Positions 1 to 5,291 of a stretch of DNA of 9,081 nucleotides are shown here, piece by piece. Each line of letters begins with the position of its first letter. Position 1 is the stretch's first letter. The stretch covers positions 3,060 to 12,140 of the forward strand of contig DIPE01000056.1 of the NCBI GenBank assembly GCA_002427015.1. Direction: 5' to 3'. A model generated the notes under the pieces. It did no database searches. It was not told where the DNA came from and saw only the letters and a list, made by a program, of their open reading frames with translations. Source of the DNA: Firmicutes bacterium UBA5496 (GTDB taxonomy: Bacteria; Bacillota; Proteinivoracia; UBA4975). The position numbers were made by a program, and so were the translations under genes.

Positions 1-448
1 TGGCGGAGGCGATATTCTCCTCAAAGCAGCGGGCCTCAATGCGGTTAAGCTCCATGCGGGTAAAGCCATAATCAACAATGGTTTTGGCCGCCTCGCTCAT
101 AAGCCCCTGGCCCCAAAGACGGCGGGCAAGAACATATCCAATCTCAGCTTTGCTGTGTTCCGGCTGCCACCACACATAGCCTGCCGTCCCCACCATCTTG
201 TCCTCAGCTTTGCTGACTACCGCCCAGCTGCTGACCCGCCCCGCTAGCTGATCCTCAACTACGGTATTGAGATAGGCAAATGTATCCTCTATGCCCCTGT
301 GGACCTCCCAGGGAACGTAACGGGAGACTAGGGGATCCCGGGCATAGTCATACATGTCCTGAGCATCATCAAGACTAAGGGGACGCAGGACCAGCCTCCT
401 GGTTTCCAAAACCGGCATACGGCTAAAAATATCTTCCACCTTGAGCAT
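1..448 (-). CDS. GNAT family N-acetyltransferase, RimJ/RimL type (3' end cut by window)
   Basis: This gene is open from an ATG at 446-448 to the left window edge, giving 149 codons with the C-terminus missing. The family transfers an acetyl group from acetyl-CoA to an amine, often a protein N-terminus or a small molecule; the substrate here cannot be told. Visible hallmarks are the N-terminal ETRRLVLRPL (about residues 15-24), typical of the RimJ/RimL branch, and the acetyl-CoA-binding motif A in GYVLARRLWGQGLMSEA (about 103-119, with the Q/R-x-x-G-x-G/A-like loop). A following NRIEARCFEENIAS segment (about 135-148) is also typical of this branch. A GGAGGTG ribosome binding site at 454-460 lies 5-7 bases before the ATG and supports this start. 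The gene lies downstream of another GNAT-containing gene on the same strand but is separated by a terminator, so it is probably transcribed on its own. The family call is firm and the substrate is unknown. Confidence 0.9.
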   Translation of the reverse strand, partial: MLKVEDIFSRMPVLETRRLVLRPLSLDDAQDMYDYARDPLVSRYVPWEVHRGIEDTFAYLNTVVEDQLAGRVSSWAVVSKAEDKMVGTAGYVWWQPEHSKAEIGYVLARRLWGQGLMSEAAKTIVDYGFTRMELNRIEARCFEENIASA

Positions 449-494
449 ATCAGCACCTCCGTCAGATAAATTCTGCACAATTAGAGAATATTCC

Positions 495-540
495 TTCCCG
501 CAAATTGAGGAGTAATAATAATTGGCTCTATCAGCGGGAA
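495..540. repeat. Inverted repeat in the leader of the RimJ/RimL-type gene
   Basis: TTCCCGC at 495-501 is perfectly matched by GCGGGAA at 534-540, with 32 bases between the arms. It lies about 47-92 bases upstream of the acetyltransferase ATG, in the stretch where that gene's promoter or 5' leader should be. It could be a two-site operator or the base of an RNA stem. The loop is AT-rich with no further strong pairing that I can see. A 7-bp match at this distance may be chance. Confidence 0.3.
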
Positions 541-589
541 ATAACCTGTAGACCAGGCCGTGAGGGCACTTACGTTTAGAGGCAGGAGC

Positions 590-620
590 AAAAGTAAAAG
601 CCAGAGCATAACTCTGGCAT
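590..620 (-). terminator. Rho-independent terminator of the GNAT fusion gene
   Basis: On the minus strand a perfect 7-bp stem (GCCAGAG / CTCTGGC, plus-strand positions 600-606 and 612-618) with a 5-base loop is followed by a T-rich tract (TTTTACTTTT). It begins 9 bases after the TAA stop of the 1019-residue gene. Its position and form fit an intrinsic terminator that separates this gene from the downstream acetyltransferase gene. Confidence 0.8.
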
Positions 621-626
621 AATCTT

Positions 627-3600
627 TTAGCTGCGCGGCTTCCAGCGCACCTTGCTTAGGGGTTCCAAAGCCGCTTCGGGCAGATCCCCGCCGGCAAAGA
701 GATAAAACTGGGGCAGGGTAACTATTTTTTTGCCGGGAAGCAGGTTCTGCAGTTTCCAGTTACCGCAGAGCATAATGTCCCGGTTGACATAGCCGCTGAT
801 ATTTCCGGCGCTAAAAATCAGGAGCTGCTGCGGACAGCCGGTTTTGCCAACCAACAGTTTATGCACATCGGGGGATTCATTATCTTCTCCCAGCTTAAAG
901 CGCACAGTCTGCCCCCGGGGAGTAAGGTACTGCAACCAGCCGCCGGCGGACTGGCCGCCGGGATTAAAATAGGCAGTACCCGCGCATTCCACCCCATTGA
1001 GAGCAAGGCCGTTGTGCTCAAGCTCCAGGAATACACATATTCCCGCCAGCCCGGGCAGGGTGAGGACATTCTGCCGCAGATTCAACCCCTGGTATTTCTC
1101 ATGCTCGCGAATGTCTACCTCAATCTGCAGACCATGCCAATGATTGCCGAAATTGTCCGGCAGGCATGCGAACCTGATGGACCGGGGTTGCCTGAGCAGG
1201 GACTTGCCTGATAGGGATTGTATTTCCACTCCCGTTCCCCCCAGCCAGGGATTCCACCATGACTTAGGCCCCGGCGCCGGGAAAGAAGTGTCAAACCATT
1301 CCTGGCCCTTGAAGATAAGGCTGAAGACCCCGGGAGCGAATGCAGGAGCGGCTGAGAATGACAGGGTGCCATTGTCCACCGTCATCACGTTCATTCCAGC
1401 CTGTTTCAGCTCACTGTTTTTCACTTGGCCGCCGCAGCCAAAGACAGCGACTTGCCGCTGATAATCAGCGCCTGTAGTTTCTACTGCAATATCGACTACT
1501 TCGATGCCACCGGCGGGGGGGCCCGGCAGGGTCATGCCGGCGCTGTCGCCGTAAGCTGTAGTTCTGCGAGGGGCAAAGCCATCGCTGGCAGAAGAGGCTA
1601 AGACCTCTGCGGTGAAATCCTTTTCCTGATTCTGGCGCACAACCAATTCGTAGTGTCCGCAGACAAAGGGATTGCCGCCGTTGGCTAACGTTTCCAGGCT
1701 GTCAACAGATGTAATCTCTTCTTTTTCACTGACCTGCAGGGCAAATTGCCTGAATTCCTGCCAGTTGCAAAAGGTATTCATGCTGAGATAAATCGGCTTG
1801 ATCTCCGCCTGCTGGCCCGGAGCCAGGGTGCCCAAATCCGCTTCCAGCCACAGCCAGTCATCGCCCTTGATGGTCACGTCCTTGGTCCAGCACAGCCCCC
1901 TGTTCCCGGTGTGGGAAAAAATCCAGTTCTCAGTCAAATCCTTAAGGGCATACGCTCCCAAGTAGCTGCGGCCGTCACGGGCCTCAATGATTCTCCCTCC
2001 CAGGGGCAGCACCGGCCAGACGTTGTCAAAATTAATCATGGTCTTGAACCACAGGTTCGCCGCCGGCTCCTCCCCCTCATTAAGAATGCTCCATTGCTGG
2101 GAAAACAGGCCGTCAGCCCCGAGGCGGGCCAGGCGCTCAATGACAATGCCCGGGCGGGAGGAGGAATGGTAAGTTGCCCGCAGAAAGGAGACCCCGTCCT
2201 CTTCGCCCCATTCCACCTGTACCGGCTTGGTCTTGGCAAACTCTACCGAGTAGGGCAGGCCCAGCTGGGGGCGCAGGAAATAAGTGGAGGTAATGGTCTT
2301 CACCAAAGAGCGGACTTCCATCGTATTGAAGTACTTGCCCAGAACTAGCATGTTTCTGCCATTGACTGCAAAGTAATAATCATTGGTTTCACCGCCGAAC
2401 CGGCTTCCCGGGCCGGCAAAGGCTGCAGTCAGCTCCTGGCTGTACTTCACCGGTTCCCCGCTTTGAGGCTGGGCTGTAATCTCCACCCTGCCCTGCAACA
2501 GCCCGGGTCTATGGAGAAAATAGCTTACTGGCACGGCTTTTTTCTCCCCGGCTGAAAATGTCAGGGCGTAGTCCCTTTGCTCCAGGTGGATGAAACCGTC
2601 CTCGGGCAGGGAAAACTTAAATTCAGCGGTCTCATTGTAGCCGTTCTCAAGATTGAGAAAGAATTGGCCGCTGCTGCCGGCAGCATATTCCCCTTCCGGG
2701 ACAATTGCCCGCAGGAGAGCAGGGAATTTAGGGACAATGCCCACCTTGAACAGGGCCTGCTTGCCATTTATTGTGAGCTCTGCGGTCACTGCGGGATGAG
2801 TAAACCATATATTCTGCTCCTCTGCAATCTCGCCCACATGAAACTGTGCCGGTATGTTCAGCTCATCCTCTACAGACACAGTCCTGTCAAGGGAAAAATC
2901 TATGTTCTTATCATCTCTCCCCCGGATGGAAATTTGCAGGGGTTTGCCGGTTTTGTTGACCAGATGATAGTTAATGGCGTAGTCCCTGCCAAAAGCCAGT
3001 TTTTGCGCCTGCACAGCGGCGGAGACCAGCCAGTCATCAGTTTCAATGAGGCTTAAGCCCCGTCCCCGGCGTTCAAATTCCATCTTCAGCATTTTGCCTT
3101 GATGCTGCCAGTGATAGCCAAAGTACTCAAAGCCGTTTTCCTTGCGCCCGTCAGGCTGGACAGCAATTTCCCGGACCGAATCCCCATACCAGTCGGCCTC
3201 CAGGAAAAAATCTGCTACGGCCTCAGTGCGCAGGACATAGGGTATGAAGTTCATGAGATGGGTGGAATCATCCCGGTCCTCCCAAAAGAAGCCGCATTTT
3301 TTGTACAGGGGCACGGCTTTAGTGTTTCCCGGCCAGGTATACAGGTCCAGGCGGGGCCACTGGCATTGACAGGCTCTCTCCACAGCCTTGAGCACCAGGG
3401 CCTTGCCTACTTTCTTGCCATAATAATCCGGGCGGACGTTGAGGATGGGGATGTAGGAAGCGCCCTCATCGTCCCGGTATTCCGAAAAGCCGCACAGGCC
3501 AACAACTTCTTCCCCGTCCAAGGCCAGCCAGGTATTGATATGATCCGAGTTTTCATTATCGGCGATAACAGATTCCTCAGTTTCGATGGTTGTATCGCCG

Positions 3601-3686
3601 CCCCAGCCTTCTCCGCTCATGTTCCACATCTTGGCGATAGATTTAGCATACTTCCGTTGGTACTCAACAATTTTAATCGTACTCAT
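627..3686 (-). CDS. Large fusion protein: N-terminal GNAT acetyltransferase domain plus uncharacterised beta-rich region
   Basis: The protein has 1019 residues. Residues 1-150 form a GNAT domain. The acetyl-CoA loop is seen at 84-96 (V-R-P-D-Y-Y-G-K-K-V-G-K-A) and the usual late motif NTKAVPLYKKCGF at 121-133, where a Tyr often acts as general acid. The remaining roughly 860 residues are rich in alternating hydrophobic/polar strands, Trp and Gly. A segment near 330-415 resembles an Ig-like module, and later parts recall the beta supersandwich folds of carbohydrate-active enzymes; both are impressions from composition, not recognised motifs. There is no signal peptide or membrane segment, so a cytoplasmic location is expected. 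The start is supported by AAAGGAG at 3693-3699, 6 bases before the ATG. The gene ends in its own terminator and is preceded by a small frame and hairpins. The acetylation target and the role of the C-terminal region are unknown. Confidence 0.85.
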   Translation of the reverse strand: MSTIKIVEYQRKYAKSIAKMWNMSGEGWGGDTTIETEESVIADNENSDHINTWLALDGEEVVGLCGFSEYRDDEGASYIPILNVRPDYYGKKVGKALVLKAVERACQCQWPRLDLYTWPGNTKAVPLYKKCGFFWEDRDDSTHLMNFIPYVLRTEAVADFFLEADWYGDSVREIAVQPDGRKENGFEYFGYHWQHQGKMLKMEFERRGRGLSLIETDDWLVSAAVQAQKLAFGRDYAINYHLVNKTGKPLQISIRGRDDKNIDFSLDRTVSVEDELNIPAQFHVGEIAEEQNIWFTHPAVTAELTINGKQALFKVGIVPKFPALLRAIVPEGEYAAGSSGQFFLNLENGYNETAEFKFSLPEDGFIHLEQRDYALTFSAGEKKAVPVSYFLHRPGLLQGRVEITAQPQSGEPVKYSQELTAAFAGPGSRFGGETNDYYFAVNGRNMLVLGKYFNTMEVRSLVKTITSTYFLRPQLGLPYSVEFAKTKPVQVEWGEEDGVSFLRATYHSSSRPGIVIERLARLGADGLFSQQWSILNEGEEPAANLWFKTMINFDNVWPVLPLGGRIIEARDGRSYLGAYALKDLTENWIFSHTGNRGLCWTKDVTIKGDDWLWLEADLGTLAPGQQAEIKPIYLSMNTFCNWQEFRQFALQVSEKEEITSVDSLETLANGGNPFVCGHYELVVRQNQEKDFTAEVLASSASDGFAPRRTTAYGDSAGMTLPGPPAGGIEVVDIAVETTGADYQRQVAVFGCGGQVKNSELKQAGMNVMTVDNGTLSFSAAPAFAPGVFSLIFKGQEWFDTSFPAPGPKSWWNPWLGGTGVEIQSLSGKSLLRQPRSIRFACLPDNFGNHWHGLQIEVDIREHEKYQGLNLRQNVLTLPGLAGICVFLELEHNGLALNGVECAGTAYFNPGGQSAGGWLQYLTPRGQTVRFKLGEDNESPDVHKLLVGKTGCPQQLLIFSAGNISGYVNRDIMLCGNWKLQNLLPGKKIVTLPQFYLFAGGDLPEAALEPLSKVRWKPRS

Positions 3687-3722
3687 TTTTTACTCCTTTC
3701 GGGCACAAAATCGCCCAACAAA

Positions 3723-3758
3723 ATACCCCTTCTCCCCGAACACAGGGAAAAGGGGTAT
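3723..3758 (-). promoter_or_regulatory. Hairpin in the 5' leader of the GNAT fusion gene (possible attenuator or terminator)
   Basis: ATACCCCTT-C-TCCC (3723-3736) pairs with GGGA-A-AAGGGGTAT (3745-3758), giving 13 base pairs with one mismatch and an 8-base loop. On the minus strand it is followed by TTTTGTTGGG, a short interrupted T-tract. It sits between the 29-codon frame and the ribosome binding site of the 1019-residue gene. It could end transcripts of the small frame, attenuate the large gene, or act as a stabilising RNA stem. On the plus strand no T-tract follows, so a role for the minus strand is more likely. Confidence 0.55.
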
Positions 3759-3760
3759 AC

Positions 3761-3779
3761 TTCGGTACTGTTAACCGAA
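3761..3779 (-). repeat. Small hairpin next to the leader stem-loop
   Basis: TTCGGT (3761-3766) and ACCGAA (3774-3779) form a 6-bp stem around a 7-base loop. It lies two bases from the larger hairpin at 3723-3758 on the side toward the small reading frame, so both would form in tandem in a minus-strand transcript. It may be part of one structured leader; no known riboswitch class is recognised. Confidence 0.4.
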
Positions 3780-3797
3780 ATCACTGTCATACTTCGC

Positions 3798-3887
3798 CTA
3801 GCTTATATCAACAGGCTGTGAAGCATGACCTCCCGATTTTCCCTTGTTATTAGAGCCTCTGACAACTAGTGTTCTTTTCATCTTCAC
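3798..3887 (-). CDS. Possible 29-codon small protein or leader peptide upstream of the GNAT fusion gene
   Basis: A GTG (3885-3887) opens a frame of 29 codons ending in TAG (3798-3800). An in-frame ATG two codons later (3879-3881) would give 27 residues. The ribosome binding site GAAAGGAGGG (3891-3900) is among the strongest in the window. It is 4 bases from the GTG and 10 from the ATG, so either start is possible. The product begins MKMKRTLVVRGSNNKGK, then a Gly/Ser/His/Gln segment, and ends PVDIS. It is basic at the N-terminus, has no Cys, no Trp, no membrane segment and no signal peptide. A candidate promoter lies just upstream and two hairpins follow the stop. I recognise no family. It could be a leader peptide controlling the 1019-residue gene, a free small protein, or a chance frame; the ribosome binding site favours translation. 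Confidence 0.5.
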   Translation of the reverse strand: MKMKRTLVVRGSNNKGKSGGHASQPVDIS

Positions 3888-3924
3888 AAGCCCTCCTTTC
3901 ATTTTCTTTAATGCAATCTTTAAT

Positions 3925-3953
3925 AGGATATACTATTTTTCCAAAAGTGGCAA
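3925..3953 (-). promoter_or_regulatory. Candidate sigma-A-type promoter for the small frame and GNAT fusion gene
   Basis: On the minus strand TTGCCA (3948-3953, five of six consensus bases) is followed after 17 bases by TATCCT (3925-3930, four of six). Transcription would start near 3917, about 20 bases before the ribosome binding site of the 29-codon frame. The call rests on sequence match only. Confidence 0.35.
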
Positions 3954-3978
3954 GAGCTATTTGCCAATGTTATTCTCC

Positions 3979-4007
3979 TTGCTTTTTTGCCCATTCAAAG
4001 AGATAAT
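3979..4007 (+). promoter_or_regulatory. Candidate promoter of the cyclophilin pair
   Basis: TTGCTT (3979-3984, weak -35) is followed after 17 bases by GATAAT (4002-4007, five of six consensus -10 bases) in an AT-rich stretch. This would start transcription about 13-15 bases before the ribosome binding site of the first isomerase gene. The region also holds the opposing candidate promoter, so 3920-4010 is probably a divergent promoter region. Confidence 0.4.
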
Positions 4008-4041
4008 ATAACACGACTACAATCTGAGAAGGTGATTCTGC

Positions 4042-4647
4042 TTGTTCAGGAAAGTTCTCATCCTCGCCCTGCTGCCCCTTTTGGCTTTTGCGGCCTGTGC
4101 CCCTGAGGAAGAAGAAGAATACCCCAATCCCCTGGCCACCATCGAAATGGAAAGCGGCGGCATTATTGAAATTGAACTCTATCCCGACATTGCTCCCAAT
4201 ACTGTTTGCAACTTTATTGCCCTGGCCCAACAGGGTTTCTATGACGGACTGATTTTTCACCGGGTCATCCCCGGCTTTATGATTCAGGGGGGCTGTCCCC
4301 TGGGAACCGGCCTGGGCGATCCCGGTTACTTTATTCCTGGAGAATTCAGCGCCAACGGCTTTGAAAACACTCTCAAACATAAAAAAGGCATTATTTCCAT
4401 GGCCCGGTATGCCCAGGATTGTGATTCCGCCGGCAGCCAATTCTTCATTACCGTAGGCGACGCCCTCTGGCTGGATGGCCAACACGCAACCTTTGGCAAA
4501 GTTGTCTCTGGTTTGGAAGTCGCCCAGGAGATTGCCGAAGTTGACAAAGATGATCATGATACTCCTTTGCAACCTCAGCGCATCAAAAAAATAACTGTAA
4601 ATACATTTGGACGAAAATACGACTCACCCAAAAAAATCAGGAGGTAA
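4042..4647 (+). CDS. Exported cyclophilin-type peptidyl-prolyl cis-trans isomerase, probable lipoprotein
   Basis: The protein has 201 residues and interconverts cis and trans Xaa-Pro bonds in other proteins, most likely outside the membrane. Residues 1-18 are a short basic start (MFRK) and a hydrophobic core, followed by LAFAAC with Cys19 as probable lipidation site. Phe at -3 is unusual for a lipobox, so plain secretion is possible. A linker with five consecutive Glu (22-26) leads to the cyclophilin fold (about 32-195). By alignment to human cyclophilin A the active-site residues are kept: Arg74 (R55), Phe79 (F60), Met80 (M61), Gln82 (Q63), Gln123 (Q111), Phe125 (F113), Trp133 (W121) and His138 (H126). 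The TTG start follows AGAAGGTG (4027-4034) by 7 bases. The stop codon touches the ribosome binding site of the next gene, a paralogue, so the two are very likely co-transcribed and translationally linked. Confidence 0.92.
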   Translation: MFRKVLILALLPLLAFAACAPEEEEEYPNPLATIEMESGGIIEIELYPDIAPNTVCNFIALAQQGFYDGLIFHRVIPGFMIQGGCPLGTGLGDPGYFIPGEFSANGFENTLKHKKGIISMARYAQDCDSAGSQFFITVGDALWLDGQHATFGKVVSGLEVAQEIAEVDKDDHDTPLQPQRIKKITVNTFGRKYDSPKKIRR

Positions 4648-4651
4648 CCTA

Positions 4652-5197
4652 ATGTCTAATCCCATAGTAAATATTCTAATGGAGAAGGGCGATACCATCC
4701 AGGTTGAACTCTTCCCGGACATCGCCCCCAATACCGTCAGCAACTTTATCAGTCTAATCCAAAAAGGTTTTTATGATGGCCTCATCTTCCACCGGGTCAT
4801 TCCCAATTTCATGATTCAGGGGGGCTGCCCCCGGGGCAGCGGCATGGGCGGTCCCGGCTATTGCATTCCTGGTGAGTTCAGCGCCAACGGCCATGCCAAT
4901 GAGCTCAAACATCAACGGGGCGTCATCTCCATGGCCCGAGCCGCCAGTCCCGACTCAGCTGGCTCCCAGTTTTTCATCATGGTGGCAGATGCTCCCCATC
5001 TGGATGGTCAGTATGCTGCCTTTGGCAAGGTTACAGCAGGTATGGAGACAGCAGACAAAATTGTCAGTGCTCCCCGCTCGGCCAATGACCGTCCCCATAC
5101 AGACCAGCGCATGCTAAAAGTTACTGTGGACACTTTCGGAAAAGAATATCCCCAGCCGAACCTTATAAAAAAGATGCCATCATGGCATTTTTTTTGA
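4652..5197 (+). CDS. Cytoplasmic cyclophilin-type peptidyl-prolyl cis-trans isomerase
   Basis: The protein has 181 residues and is a paralogue of the preceding gene, clearly alike along the whole fold, but without a signal peptide, so it should act in the cytoplasm. The start is ATG 4652: AGGAGGT at 4639-4645 lies 6 bases upstream, whereas an in-frame TTG at 4607 would add 15 residues without such a site. Active-site residues by comparison with cyclophilin A are Arg48 (R55), Phe53 (F60), Met54 (M61), Gln56 (Q63), Gln106 (Q111) and Phe108 (F113). The Trp121 position is His116 and the His126 position is Tyr121. The domain ends near TFGKEYPQPN (151-160), a common family ending. The last residues (about KKMPSWHFF) are encoded by the terminator hairpin and its T-tract. 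The TGA stop uses the final T of that tract, so transcripts ended there may lack a stop codon. Confidence 0.93.
   Translation: MSNPIVNILMEKGDTIQVELFPDIAPNTVSNFISLIQKGFYDGLIFHRVIPNFMIQGGCPRGSGMGGPGYCIPGEFSANGHANELKHQRGVISMARAASPDSAGSQFFIMVADAPHLDGQYAAFGKVTAGMETADKIVSAPRSANDRPHTDQRMLKVTVDTFGKEYPQPNLIKKMPSWHFF
5167..5195 (+). terminator. Rho-independent terminator overlapping the end of the second cyclophilin gene
   Basis: ATGCCA (5174-5179) and TGGCAT (5183-5188) form a perfect 6-bp stem with a 3-base loop, followed by seven more T (5189-5195). A run of A at 5167-5172 can extend the stem by pairing with the T-tract through one G-T pair. It is a strong intrinsic terminator lying entirely within the coding frame: the TGA stop is 5195-5197. 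On the minus strand the A-run gives a T-tract too, but no gene converges there. Confidence 0.85.
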
Positions 5198-5276
5198 TCA
5201 CCTGCTGCAGCAAACTGGAAAAATAAAGGGATTGCCCTGGCTTTGGCGAAATATACCAGAGGTCTAGAGAAATAAC

Positions 5277-5291
5277 GAGGTGATTCCTTTG
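5277..5291 (+). promoter_or_regulatory. Ribosome binding site that decides the protease start
   Basis: GAGGTGAT (5277-5284) matches the 16S anti-Shine-Dalgarno complement and is followed 4 bases later by TTG (5289-5291). The alternative GTG start (5280-5282) lies inside the binding site itself. A start at TTG gives MFRSKSR and then the hydrophobic core, a normal signal peptide. Confidence 0.7.

Noticed and set aside
143..215. A 13-base direct repeat (CTCAGCTTTGCTG at 143-155 and 203-215), exactly 60 bases apart
   Set aside because: Both copies encode the same short S-K-A-E stretch in different parts of the acetyltransferase. There are only two copies and no flanking similarity, so chance is likely.
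1746..2348. A 200-codon plus-strand frame within the GNAT fusion gene, and similar frames at 3099-3821 and 7032-7562
   Set aside because: They are antisense to well-supported genes, lack ribosome binding sites and have low-complexity composition typical of shadow frames.
3954..3980. Very short minus-strand frame after AAGGAG near 3975 (TTG start, about 15 codons)
   Set aside because: It overlaps the candidate promoter elements for both directions and is too short to support without conservation.
3970..4572. A 200-codon open frame on the minus strand opposite the first cyclophilin gene
   Set aside because: It lies antisense to a clear cyclophilin gene with all active-site residues, its product resembles nothing, and it is a by-product of the sense codon pattern.
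5232..5257. TTGCCC (5232-5237) with TATACC (5252-5257) as a promoter for the protease
   Set aside because: The spacer is only 14 bases and both hexamers are imperfect, so it was not listed although a promoter is expected in this gap.
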